Assembly (NCBI GenBank): GCA_005776725.1
Contig: SXOO01000027.1
Span: 1-35,719, forward strand
DNA length: 35,719 nucleotides
Direction: 5' to 3'
From: Pseudomonadota bacterium
GTDB taxonomy: Bacteria; Myxococcota_A; UBA9042; GCA-2863065
The notes beneath the pieces were generated by a model that searched no databases, was not told the origin of the DNA, and worked only from the letters and a program-made list of their open reading frames with translations. Below, one piece after another: positions 25,569-35,719 of the stretch. The position numbers and the translations under genes are program-made. Numbering within the stretch: position 1 is the first letter of the stretch; every line of letters begins with the position of its first letter.

Positions 25569-25906
25569 GTGGGCTCCAACGCGTTAGGAGACGTGGGTAT
25601 TCACGCCAGCGGCGATGCCCGGACACGCAAGGCGGCGCCGGGCAGTCTGGCCGGGATCCTGGCCGCTGGGCGCGATACTCCCCCGAACCCGAGCCGCCCT
25701 CAACCAGGCTGTCCGATCCAGCTTCGGGGCCCCGGCGCCGCCTGGCCGCAGGAGTTGCGCGCTTCGCAGTTGCTGCGTTGTTGGTCCAGCTCGCCGACTA
25801 CATCTTGCGGTGCCTGCGGTCGGTCGGCGCGGTCGATGGACGGTCCCAACAGGATCGTCGTGGTGGCATGAGCCGTGCTTTGCCGGCGGCCACTCTAGGA
25901 GGTGAC
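25569..25906. other. 338-bp divergent gap upstream of the RHS gene
   Basis: No gene is recognised. The reading frame of the RHS protein extends to a TTG at 25778, but the translation lacks a signal, while the ATG at 25907 has one plus a strong ribosome site. The gap must hold promoters for two divergent genes; I see no box pair good enough to name. Confidence 0.5.
25897..25902 (+). promoter_or_regulatory. Strong Shine-Dalgarno of the RHS lipoprotein gene
   Basis: AGGAGG followed by TGAC and the ATG at 25907. The spacer of four bases is short, but the site is the best match for the anti-SD in the window and decides the start against the TTG at 25778 and the ATG at 25869. Confidence 0.75.
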
Positions 25907-28900
25907 ATGCGAGTCGGAGTGCGGAGCGTCGTCTGGTTGTCGGTCCTGGGACTCGTCTCGTGCACTGCCGAGGTCTCGGACGGCTTGGACGTCGCCGGTG
26001 GGTCGTTAGACACAGCCGGCCACGAGGGCGTTGGAGGCGACGAGGATGGCGCGGGGCTCAGCGCGGACACGCCTGGCTTCCCGGTAGACGTCGAGAGCGC
26101 CGAGGACGTCGCACCTGCCGTCGACACCACGGCGGTGCAGGACACCGCCCCTGCCAGTGGCGACGCTCCCGAGCCCGCTGAGGACGTCGTGGCCCCGCTG
26201 GAGGACGCGGCGCTCCCGCCGGAGGACGTGGCGCTCCCGCCGGAGGACGTGGCGCTCCCGCCGGAGGACGCGGCGCTCCCGCCGGAGGACGTGGCGCTCC
26301 CGCCGGAGGACGTGGCGCTCCCGCCGGAGGACGTGGCGCTGCCGCCGGAGGACGTGGCGCTCCCGCCGGAGGACGTGGCGCTCCCGCCGGAGGACGTGGC
26401 GCTTCCGCCTGAGGACGTGGCGCTTCCGCCTGAGGACGTGGCGCTCCCGCCCGAGGACGTCGACCCCCCCGCCGAGGACGTGGCGCCGCCGCCTGAGGAC
26501 ATCGAAGCTCCCGCAGACGACGCGACGCTCCCGCCGGACGACGTCGAACCCCCCGCCGAGGATGTGACGCTCCCGCCGGACGACGTCGAACCCCCCGCCG
26601 AGGATGTGACGCCCCCGCCCGAGGACGTCGACCTGCCCGCCGAGGACGTGGCGCTCCCGCCCGAGGACGTCGACCCCCCCGTCGAGGAGGTGCTGCTCCC
26701 GCCCGAGGACGTCGACCCGCCCTCCGAGGACGTCGTGATCCCACCTGAGGACGCGGTGGTCCCACCGGAGGACATCGCGGACCCGCTCGAGGACACTGTT
26801 GTCCCACCGGAGGACATCGCGGACCCGCTCGAGGACGCTGTTGTTCCACCGGAGGACGTCGAGCTCCCACCCGAAGACGTCGAGCTCCCCCCCGTGGACG
26901 TCGATGCCCCGCCAGACGACACCGCCGCGCCGGCCGATACGACGCCTCCGGAGCCCGACGCCGGCCTCCCTCCCGATCCGATGGCGAACGCGCCCCCCAT
27001 CGCCGCGGGCGAGATCCCCACGTATGCGGCCTCGATGGCGTTCCTGCTCGAGGGACCCAGCGCGGTGCAGTCCGACCTCGAGGCGGGCGCCCTGGTCGCG
27101 GAGCGGCTCTCTGTCATCCGCGGGGTGGTCCAGTCCGCGACCGGCGAGCCGCTCCCCGCTGTGCGCGTCGAGGTCATGGACGCCGCCGAGCTCGGCTTCA
27201 CCGAGACGCGCGCCGACGGCGCGTTCGACCTGGTGGTCAACGGCGGGGACTCCGTTCTCCTGCTCTTCCGGCGGGCCGAGCACCTGCCCGCTCAGCGGAT
27301 GGTGAAGACCGTCTGGAATCGCACGGAGAACCTCGACCCGATCGTGCTCCGTACGGTCGACCCCGTCGTGTCCCACGTCGATCTCTCGTCGCCTACGCAC
27401 ACGGTGGCCCGCGGGAGCGTCACCGACGACGACGACGGGCTCCGCCAACCCACGCTCCTCGTCCCGCCAGGCACCTCGGCGACCTACACGGCGCTAACCG
27501 GCGAGACCGTGAGCCTGGACGCGCTCGACATCCGCTTCACGGAGTACACCGTGGGCCCGAACGGTCCGAGCGCGATGCCGTCGTCTCTGCCGCCGGCGAG
27601 CGCCTACACGTACGCGGTGGAGATCTCGGTGGACGAGGTCCTCGAGAACGGTCGGAAGGTAGACGGCAAGGACGTCATCCTGAGCCAGCCGATCCCGCTG
27701 ACGATCGAGAACTTCCTCGGGTTCCCGGTCGGGTCCCGGGTCCCCGTGGGCTATTACGACGCTGACCACGGCCGGTGGGTGGCTTATCCCGACGGGCGCG
27801 TCATCGGGGTCCTCGGCGATCTCGACCTCGACGGGGCGGCGGAGCTGGACCTCACGGGAGCCGGCGCGGCGGCGGACGCGGCCGCGCTGGCGGCGCTCGG
27901 GGTCTCGGACGCCGAACGTGCGACGCTCCTTCAGCTGCATGAACCCGGCACCTCGCTCTGGCGCGTCCAGCTCGACCACTTCTCCACCTGGGACTGCAAC
28001 TGGCCGTACGGCCCCGAAGCGGGCGCGTCTCGCCCCTCACAGCCGCCCCCGCGCCGCAAGGACCCGCCCAAGAGCAACGACCCCTGTGACGAAGCGGGCT
28101 CCGTTATCGAGTGCGAGACGCAGACCCTGATCGAGCAGGTCCAGATCGTCGGCACGCCGCTCTCGCTCGTGTACCGAAGCGACCGCGTCCACGGCCGTCG
28201 TGAGAGCCGGCGGGTCGAGCTCGACATCACCGGCGCGGCTCCGCCCGCGGCCCTGAACGGCGTCGACGTCCGGTTCACCGTGAACGGTCAGACAAGCCGC
28301 TCATCCTGGTCGAGCACGCCGAATCAGACCGTCACGCTGGAGTGGGACGGCCGCGACGCCTACGGCCGACCGGCCAACGGGCTCTACGACGGCACGATCC
28401 AGCTCTCCTACGTCTATGACGCCGTCTACATGACCCCGGCTGCCGTCGCGTCGTCCTTCGCGCAGCTCGGGGGTGCGCCCGCGATCGCCGACCGTCAGGG
28501 CCTGACCATCGGGCTCTCGCAGGTCTTCACCGTGGAGGGTCTCGGCATGCTGCGCGCCGGCGGCGAGGTGATCGAGGGGTGGACGCTCTCCAACCTCCAC
28601 AGCTACGACCACGACGCTGGAGTGCTCATGCTGGGCACTGGTGAGCGCCGGGATGTCGAGGCGTTCGGCCGCACCGCGAGACACTTCGCTGGTGACCCCT
28701 ACGCCGGGCAGACCGCTCCGTACGGCGATGGCGGCCCCAAGGAGGACGCGTTCTTCGACCGCGTGCTGGCGATCGACTTCGGTCCGGATGGCAGCCTCTA
28801 CGTCGCGGAGTTCCCACCGGTCGGTTGGGGCGTAGTGCGCCGAATCACCCCGGACGGCGTCATCAAGCGCGTCGCCGGCCTTTATGGGATCGACCCCGGC

Positions 28901-31900
28901 TACGAGCCGGTCGGCCGACCCGCCACCGGAGTCGGCCTCGCGTCACCCCAGGACATCGATGTCGATGCGACCGGAAGCATCGTCATCTGTGGCGACAACG
29001 GCGGGGAAGCGACGATCGTCGATCCCGACGGCTATACGTGGCCGCTGGTCGACCAGCAGCCCCTCGCCGCACCGCGGGGGGACGGCGGCCCCGCCATCGA
29101 CGCCAACCTCAAGGGCTGCGACGGCATCGTTCGCACCTCCGACGGGACCGTGTTCATCGCCGACAAAGACGACCGCCGCGTTCGCCGCATCGGCACCGAT
29201 GGGATCATCACGACTGCAGTTGGCGGGGGCACCTCGACCGCCGCCGGGACGCTGGCGGCGAAGTTCCAGCTCAGCGGTCCTACCGACCTCACGCTCGATC
29301 TCGACGAGAACCTCCTCCTCTGCGACGGCACCGTGGTTCGCCGCGTCGACGCCGGGGGCGTCGTGTCCACCATCGCCGGCGGAGGGGCTCCAGCCGACGG
29401 GTTCGGGGATGGTCTCCTAGCGACCCAAGCGAAGCTTCTCAGCCCCACCGACATCACCGTGGGCCCAGACGGAACGCTCTACATCGCGTCGGCCTCCACC
29501 CATCGGCGCCTCCGCGCGGTGGGCGCCGACGGCATCATCCGCACCATTGCCGGCAACGGGACGTTGGTGAACCCGTACACCGCCACGATCCCATGGGGAC
29601 TCTCGGCGCCCGTCTTCCCCGTGTCGAAGCCCACGGGGGTCGCGGTCTCCCCGAGCGGTCAGATCCTTCTCGCGGATGAGTGGTTGCACGGGATCATCGA
29701 GATCGGCCCCGATCCCGTGCCGGTGGCCGCGTCCGGGGAGTACCTGGTGCCCAGCCAGGACGGCGCCGAGATCTACACGTTCGACGCCAGCGGCCGTCAC
29801 CTCACCACGCTGAACGCCACGTCCGGCGAAGCGCGGTGGACGTTCGGGTACCAGACCTACGGCGACGATGAGCTGTTGGTCCGGGTCACGGACCACGCTG
29901 GGCTCACGACCACCCTCGAGCGCCAGGGCGACGGCACCTTGACGGCGCTCGTCGGCCCATACGGCCATCGCACCACCGTCACGGCAGGCGCCAGCGGATT
30001 CCCGAGCCGCTTCGAGAACCCGGCCGGAGAGGCGACGTCGTTCACGTACGACACCGGGGCCGCCGAGGGTCTGCTGCTCTCCAAGACCGATCCCGGCGGC
30101 GGCGTCCACACCTACGGGTACGACGAAGACGGTCGCCTGGTCTCGGACGCGTCACCGACGGGCAGGACGGTGGCCCTCGTGCGCACGGAGACTTCCACCG
30201 GGCACTCGGTCTCGTACACCACCAGCGACGGCCGGAGCACGGTCCACGCGGTGTCCGAGGAGAGCTCGGGCGCCGTGCGCCGGACCAAGACAGACGCGAT
30301 GGGCGGTGTGACCCAGACGGTTACCGCCACTGACGGGACGGCCACCGTGACGTATCCGGACGCTCGGACGCTCACCCGCACCTTCGGCAAGAGCGAGCGC
30401 TTCGGGGGCGTCCTGCCGATGAACAAGAAGCTCGTGCTCAAGCTGCCTTCGGGGCTCACGACCACCGTCGAGAGCACGGAGACAGTGACCCTGACGGATC
30501 CGAACGATCTCCTGAGCCTCGAGACCGTCACGCAGACGAGCGTCATCGACGGGAAGACGTACACGCGCGTCTACGACGTCCCGGCCCGCTCCGAGACCGA
30601 GACCTCACCGGCCGGCCGCACGGTCACGACCACACGGGACGCCGCGGGGCGTGTGTCGCGCGTCGACTATGGCGACGGCACCTCGCCGCTCGAGTACGCG
30701 TGGGACGAGTACGGCCGGCTCGCGAGCGTGGTGCATGGCGACCGGGAGAAGCTCTACACCTACGACGCGTGGGGCCGGCCCACGACCAAGACGTGGGGGG
30801 CTCGCTCGGTCGACTACGCGTTCGACGCCGCCGATCGGCTCGTTGGCGCCACGATGCCGGACGGCGCGGCGTGGTCGATGCCCCGCGACGCCGATGGGCA
30901 CAAGACCGCGATCGTCTTCCCCTCGGGCGCCAGCCACGCCCTCACACACGACGCGGCAGGGCGCCTCGCCAGCTACACGCCGCCGGGAGGCTCGGACGCG
31001 CTGACGATCACGCGGCGGCTCGACGGCGACCTCGACACGCTCACGGACGCGTCGGGCGTCACCACGCGCACGTACGACGCCAAGGGGCGGCTTGCGACCA
31101 TCGCCACGGGCTCCGCGAGCATCGAGTTCACATACGCAGGAAGCACCGACCGAATCGCCACGCTCGCCCGGACACCGACCACCGGGACCGCCAGCACGCT
31201 GGCGTTCGAGTACGACTCGTCCCTGGTCACGAAGATCACGGGGAGCGGGGTGGCCACGTTCACGTCCACGCTCGCCTACGACGCCCGTCACGCCGTGACG
31301 AGCCTCGTCTTCTCCGCGCCTGAGGGCAGCGCAACGACCACGTACTCCCTGGACGCCGACGGGCTTCGGTCCACCAACGGCGCTTTCACGGTGACGCGGG
31401 GCGCTCTAGGCGGCGCTCAGACCGGGATGACGGACGGTGTGATGACGCTGGCGATCGGGATCACCGCTGAAGGCCTCGTCTCTTCGCGCACGTTGGCCAT
31501 CGGTGGGTCGCCGGTGGCCAGCTTCACCCAGACCTTCGACGACTTCCTGAAAGTCTCGGCTCGTACGGAGACGGTCGCCGGCGCCAGCCGCGCGCTTGCC
31601 TACGGCTATGACGGGAACGGCCGCCTCGCCACCGTGGCGCGGGACGGAGCGGCCTTCGAGGCGTACGGGTACGACCTCAACGGCAATCGGACGACGCGCA
31701 CGGGCGCTGTCCCCGCGTCCTTCACGTTCGACGCGCGGGACCGCCTGACCAGCAGCGAAGGCGAGGCTGTGGCGATGGATGGGGCAGGCCGGCTCGTCTC
31801 GCGGGGAGCGGATACGTTCACCTACGGTCAGCGGTCCGAGCTCCTGTCCGCGACCGTCTCCGGCGTCACCGTCAGCTACGACTACGACGGCTACGGGCGC

Positions 31901-32794
31901 CTGGTCCGCCGAACGGAGGGGAGCCTCGTCCGCAGCTTCTTCTACGCGCATCCCGCCTACCCGCTGCTCGTCACGCACTCCACCGAGGGCGGCGCCCTCA
32001 CGCGGTACACGTACGATGAGGGCGGCGCCCTGGTCGCCTTCGAGCGTGGAGGCACCACGTACTACGTGGCCACCGACCTGAACCACACGCCGCGCGCCGT
32101 GTTCTCCGCTGCGGGCGCGGCGCTGAAAGTGGTGGACGTCGACGCCTTCGGGCAGGTGATCGGCGACTCCGACCCCACGCTGTCCCTGGCCGTGGGCTTC
32201 GCTGGTGGGATCGCCGACGAGACCACGGGCTTCGTTCGGTTCGGCTTCCGTGACTACGATCCGCGCACCGGTCGCTTCACCACGACCGACCCTGCGCTGT
32301 TCGCCACCGATCAGCTGCACCTCTACGTCTACGGCCAGAACGACCCGGTGAATCGCCAAGACCCCACGGGCCTCGTCTCCTTCGGCTTCAGCGCGTACGC
32401 GGGACCCGGCGGCGGCGCGAAGCTCGCGTTCGACAAGGACCACGCGTCGCTCTGCTTCGAGGTCGGCTTCGGGGCCGGCGCAGGGGTGGAGGTGAGCCCG
32501 ACGGAGGGCGCCGCGCGGGACGGCCAGACCATCAAGGCGGAGGCGGGCGTCGAGTGCGGGCCCGCGTCCCTGATGTACAAGGCCAGCCTCGACGACTGTG
32601 GGAAGTTCGACCATGGCTTCGACGTAAAGCTCGGACCGCTCACGGTCGACACGGCCGGCGACGCCAAGGTGTCTGGCGACGACCTGAACCAAGACGTCGT
32701 CGACGCGCTCCTCCCCGAGCCCGAGGGCAAGGCGGGGTACAAGTGCAAACCGGGCGCGAAGCTCGCCGGGGAGATATGTCGTCGCCTGTGGTGA
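25907..32794 (+). CDS. Giant RHS/YD-repeat lipoprotein with acidic proline stalk and NHL propeller
   Basis: A 2295-residue protein. The signal MRVGVRSVVWLSVLGLVSC gives the lipid site Cys19. Residues about 102-340 are 34 heptads of type xxPPEDV. About 402-480 is a carboxypeptidase-regulatory-like beta domain (VIRGVVQSATGEPLPAVRVEV). A beta-rich region follows (LVPPGTSATY, SVDEVLENG). About 700-800 begins the part typical of RHS proteins (GTPLSLVYRSDRV). About 945-1270 has NHL-type repeats (IDFGPDGSLYVAE, RRITPDGVI, VAGLYG). About 1290-2120 is the YD shell (YTYDAWGRPTTKTW, YGYDLNGNRTTR). The RHS core motif FRDYDPRTGRF.T.DP, LYVYGQNDPVN, ends at DPTG 2152-2155. The final 140 residues are a Gly-rich domain with five Cys that I do not recognise. 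YD shells wrap a C-terminal effector in toxins and teneurins. No nuclease motif is visible in the tail. Confidence 0.93.
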   Translation: MRVGVRSVVWLSVLGLVSCTAEVSDGLDVAGGSLDTAGHEGVGGDEDGAGLSADTPGFPVDVESAEDVAPAVDTTAVQDTAPASGDAPEPAEDVVAPLEDAALPPEDVALPPEDVALPPEDAALPPEDVALPPEDVALPPEDVALPPEDVALPPEDVALPPEDVALPPEDVALPPEDVALPPEDVDPPAEDVAPPPEDIEAPADDATLPPDDVEPPAEDVTLPPDDVEPPAEDVTPPPEDVDLPAEDVALPPEDVDPPVEEVLLPPEDVDPPSEDVVIPPEDAVVPPEDIADPLEDTVVPPEDIADPLEDAVVPPEDVELPPEDVELPPVDVDAPPDDTAAPADTTPPEPDAGLPPDPMANAPPIAAGEIPTYAASMAFLLEGPSAVQSDLEAGALVAERLSVIRGVVQSATGEPLPAVRVEVMDAAELGFTETRADGAFDLVVNGGDSVLLLFRRAEHLPAQRMVKTVWNRTENLDPIVLRTVDPVVSHVDLSSPTHTVARGSVTDDDDGLRQPTLLVPPGTSATYTALTGETVSLDALDIRFTEYTVGPNGPSAMPSSLPPASAYTYAVEISVDEVLENGRKVDGKDVILSQPIPLTIENFLGFPVGSRVPVGYYDADHGRWVAYPDGRVIGVLGDLDLDGAAELDLTGAGAAADAAALAALGVSDAERATLLQLHEPGTSLWRVQLDHFSTWDCNWPYGPEAGASRPSQPPPRRKDPPKSNDPCDEAGSVIECETQTLIEQVQIVGTPLSLVYRSDRVHGRRESRRVELDITGAAPPAALNGVDVRFTVNGQTSRSSWSSTPNQTVTLEWDGRDAYGRPANGLYDGTIQLSYVYDAVYMTPAAVASSFAQLGGAPAIADRQGLTIGLSQVFTVEGLGMLRAGGEVIEGWTLSNLHSYDHDAGVLMLGTGERRDVEAFGRTARHFAGDPYAGQTAPYGDGGPKEDAFFDRVLAIDFGPDGSLYVAEFPPVGWGVVRRITPDGVIKRVAGLYGIDPGYEPVGRPATGVGLASPQDIDVDATGSIVICGDNGGEATIVDPDGYTWPLVDQQPLAAPRGDGGPAIDANLKGCDGIVRTSDGTVFIADKDDRRVRRIGTDGIITTAVGGGTSTAAGTLAAKFQLSGPTDLTLDLDENLLLCDGTVVRRVDAGGVVSTIAGGGAPADGFGDGLLATQAKLLSPTDITVGPDGTLYIASASTHRRLRAVGADGIIRTIAGNGTLVNPYTATIPWGLSAPVFPVSKPTGVAVSPSGQILLADEWLHGIIEIGPDPVPVAASGEYLVPSQDGAEIYTFDASGRHLTTLNATSGEARWTFGYQTYGDDELLVRVTDHAGLTTTLERQGDGTLTALVGPYGHRTTVTAGASGFPSRFENPAGEATSFTYDTGAAEGLLLSKTDPGGGVHTYGYDEDGRLVSDASPTGRTVALVRTETSTGHSVSYTTSDGRSTVHAVSEESSGAVRRTKTDAMGGVTQTVTATDGTATVTYPDARTLTRTFGKSERFGGVLPMNKKLVLKLPSGLTTTVESTETVTLTDPNDLLSLETVTQTSVIDGKTYTRVYDVPARSETETSPAGRTVTTTRDAAGRVSRVDYGDGTSPLEYAWDEYGRLASVVHGDREKLYTYDAWGRPTTKTWGARSVDYAFDAADRLVGATMPDGAAWSMPRDADGHKTAIVFPSGASHALTHDAAGRLASYTPPGGSDALTITRRLDGDLDTLTDASGVTTRTYDAKGRLATIATGSASIEFTYAGSTDRIATLARTPTTGTASTLAFEYDSSLVTKITGSGVATFTSTLAYDARHAVTSLVFSAPEGSATTTYSLDADGLRSTNGAFTVTRGALGGAQTGMTDGVMTLAIGITAEGLVSSRTLAIGGSPVASFTQTFDDFLKVSARTETVAGASRALAYGYDGNGRLATVARDGAAFEAYGYDLNGNRTTRTGAVPASFTFDARDRLTSSEGEAVAMDGAGRLVSRGADTFTYGQRSELLSATVSGVTVSYDYDGYGRLVRRTEGSLVRSFFYAHPAYPLLVTHSTEGGALTRYTYDEGGALVAFERGGTTYYVATDLNHTPRAVFSAAGAALKVVDVDAFGQVIGDSDPTLSLAVGFAGGIADETTGFVRFGFRDYDPRTGRFTTTDPALFATDQLHLYVYGQNDPVNRQDPTGLVSFGFSAYAGPGGGAKLAFDKDHASLCFEVGFGAGAGVEVSPTEGAARDGQTIKAEAGVECGPASLMYKASLDDCGKFDHGFDVKLGPLTVDTAGDAKVSGDDLNQDVVDALLPEPEGKAGYKCKPGAKLAGEICRRLW
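26210..26923 (+). repeat. 34 tandem 21-bp units encoding PPED heptads
   Basis: The first twelve units (26210-26461) are almost identical copies of GCGCTCCCGCCGGAGGACGTG (ALPPEDV, two of them with ALPPEDA or synonymous changes). The next 22 vary (DPPAEDV, TLPPDDV, EPPAEDV, VVPPEDI, ADPLEDA, ELPPEDV). The array keeps frame throughout. The homogeneous 5' block and diverged 3' block suggest ongoing amplification at one end. Each unit adds two or three negative charges and two prolines. Confidence 0.93.
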
Positions 32795-32912
32795 GCTAAG
32801 GACCTGCCGCCCGGCTCTGGTGAGTGAGAGGCCTGCCACGCTGTGGTGCCTCCATGAGCGGTTGGAGGTGTTGCTGCCGGTGAACTGGGATGGCGGGAGG
32901 AAGGGGGCCGCC

Positions 32913-33917
32913 GTGAACGCAGCAGCGAAGACGAAGCGTGGGCCCGGCCACTCGCAGTCGCCGGCAGGCCAGTCGTCCCCCACCAGTAAGACGATGCACG
33001 GGCTCCGCGCACTCTCACTGAAGGAGCAGCGCGCCCGGCTGTCGCCGAAGCAGACCGCACCCGGATCGTCCGCACAAGAGAGAGAGCCCGAGGAGGAACG
33101 CGAGCTCGCGTCCGTGAGCGAGGCCCACGAGGCCGGTGCGCACGCCCGGAAGAAGGAGTTTCACTACACCGGAGAACCCCTCCCGTGGCTGAAGCTGATC
33201 CTCCAGGGCAAGCTGCGGTCCACGCCGAAGGGGAACCTCCGCGCCTTCATCGAGATGGTCGGCCAGGCCAAGGTGCGGCCCGGTACGCAGCGTGCGCGCA
33301 CCTTCACCTCCCCGGCTGACGGGCTCGCCGCGATCATCACGGGCGTGGTGCTCAGCATCGTCGAGAAGTACCGGGAGGTCGGTACGGCAGCGCAGCAGGT
33401 GGTGCTCGACCGGGTGCTCACCGATCACCTCCGGCTCCTGGCCACGCCGATGAGCGCCAACGGACGCGCGGGAGGACACCGGGTCGAAGGGGTCAACGGC
33501 GAGGGCGACGGCCTCGTGGGGCCTGCGCTGTCTCGTGGGGCCTCGGTCCGCGTGGAGACGGTGAACCAGACGGCCGTGGTGCTGGTGGGGCTCCAGAGGC
33601 TCCGCGACAACCCGGAGTTCAAGCCGCGCCACGCCAAGATCCAGAAGGAGATCGACGAGCTGACGGCAGAGTTCAAGGCGCTGATCCGGCACTGCTACAA
33701 AGGCCGGCGTCCCCACTACTGGCACTACGGCCTCAGCAGCCGCCTGGAGGACGAGTCCCACCTCAAGACCTCCTGGGACATGCTGGTGAAGCTGGGGCGC
33801 AGCCAGTCCAAGTCCGCCGCTTGGTTCAAAGGGCAAGCGGATCGCATCGCGAGGCTCTGGCCGCGCGTCGAGGGCCCCTGGGAAGGTCTCTCTAATCAGG
33901 CCGGCTCGCTCCCCTGA
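32913..33917 (+). CDS. Unrecognised protein downstream of the RHS gene
   Basis: I do not recognise this gene. It encodes 334 residues if the GTG at 32913 is used, which has GGGAGGAAGGGG before it. A GTG at 32820 (365 residues) and an ATG at 32995 are alternatives. No signal peptide is seen. The first 90 residues are polar, low-complexity and probably disordered, including LRALSLKEQRARLSP, which from memory is reminiscent of short motifs in proteins near polymorphic toxins. The rest (about 95-334) is mostly helical and basic, with EFHYTGEPLPWLKLIL, AAIITGVVLSIVEKY and HYWHYGLSSRLEDE. It follows the RHS stop by 118 bp on the same strand, so a partner or immunity role is possible but unproved. 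Confidence 0.65.
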   Translation: MNAAAKTKRGPGHSQSPAGQSSPTSKTMHGLRALSLKEQRARLSPKQTAPGSSAQEREPEEERELASVSEAHEAGAHARKKEFHYTGEPLPWLKLILQGKLRSTPKGNLRAFIEMVGQAKVRPGTQRARTFTSPADGLAAIITGVVLSIVEKYREVGTAAQQVVLDRVLTDHLRLLATPMSANGRAGGHRVEGVNGEGDGLVGPALSRGASVRVETVNQTAVVLVGLQRLRDNPEFKPRHAKIQKEIDELTAEFKALIRHCYKGRRPHYWHYGLSSRLEDESHLKTSWDMLVKLGRSQSKSAAWFKGQADRIARLWPRVEGPWEGLSNQAGSLP

Positions 33918-33928
33918 ACAGCCGCGTT

Positions 33929-33962
33929 TCACGCAGGTTGGCTTAGCCGCCGAGACGCGTGA
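33929..33962. terminator. Possible hairpin between convergent genes
   Basis: TCACGC (33929-33934) pairs with GCGTGA (33957-33962), and GGC-TTA-GCC lies within the loop. It sits in the 58-bp gap between the convergent genes ending at 33917 and 33976. No U-tract is present, so this is only a candidate. Confidence 0.35.
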
Positions 33963-33975
33963 GACAAGAAGCTGG

Positions 33976-35719
<1,744 letters not shown>

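Noticed and set aside
26210..26461. CRISPR-like regular repeat
   Set aside because: Units are directly adjacent without spacers and encode an in-frame heptad.
25798..27448. Long open frames (up to 480 codons) on the minus strand opposite the PPED array
   Set aside because: The 21-bp repeat has no stop in several frames, so openness is automatic. The translations are Ser/Gly or Arg/His/Val repeats without start context, and the plus frame has a lipobox and RHS domains.
32787..32845. Imperfect direct repeat TGGTGAG...CCTGCC around the RHS stop
   Set aside because: Too short and diverged to call a repeat or attachment site with confidence.
31406..32983. 525-codon minus-strand open frame opposite the end of the RHS gene
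   Set aside because: It lies entirely antisense to well-conserved RHS core motifs, and its translation shows no recognisable domain. High GC content explains the lack of stops.

Overview
The window is GC-rich, densely coded chromosomal DNA with no RNA gene, CRISPR array or complete mobile element visible. The gene content suggests a Myxococcota-like, delta-proteobacterial-type environmental bacterium. The signs are many lipoproteins with Asp/Ala/Pro-rich linkers, lamin-tail, EGF, kelch, fibrinogen-like and RHS/YD domains, a MopE-type metal-binding motif, and a HemX-HemA pair. This placement is inference; no marker gene here fixes the phylum.

Layout. 1-370: a 107/108-bp tandem duplication in non-coding or decayed DNA. 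371-2479: lipoprotein with an EGF array and a seven-repeat kelch region. 2592-2755: remnant of a VapC-type PIN toxin gene. 2764-5973 (minus): probable three-gene operon of a lipoprotein with a glycogen-binding-like domain, a lipoprotein with a MopE-like motif, and a VWA protein. 6039-8116: hemX-hemA. 8273-12133: secreted three-gene operon of a DUF1549/DUF1588-like protein with a CxxCH motif, a lipoprotein and a Tat-exported DUF1501 protein. It ends in a duplicated hairpin facing a class C beta-lactamase-like lipoprotein (12307-13593, minus). 13806-16898: five-copy lamin-tail-domain lipoprotein. 16919-17818 (minus): ribosome-assembly GTPase RbgA. 18023-19054: catalase-related protein. 19207-21995: fibrinogen-like protein followed by a propeller-like lipoprotein. 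22020-22571 (minus): YaeQ. 22787-23533: small PPED-linker lipoprotein. 23562-25568 (minus): exported protein with two DsbA-like domains. 25907-32794: 2295-residue RHS/YD lipoprotein with an acidic proline heptad stalk. 32913-33917: unrecognised protein. 33976-34812 (minus): DUF459-like SGNH hydrolase. 34971 to the end: fadH, cut by the window edge.

Housekeeping genes (hemX-hemA, rbgA, yaeQ, fadH) are interspersed with exported proteins. Eleven of about 21 genes start with a probable lipoprotein signal, so much of the window supplies the outer envelope or cell surface.

The strongest candidate for an unusual system is the RHS lipoprotein. Its order (acidic stalk, carboxypeptidase-regulatory-like fold, NHL propeller, YD shell, RHS core, variable Cys-containing C-terminus) resembles the core of animal teneurins and of polymorphic toxins. 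An unrecognised gene follows it and could be a partner. The DUF1501 operon and the CBM48-like/MopE/VWA operon are the next most interesting.
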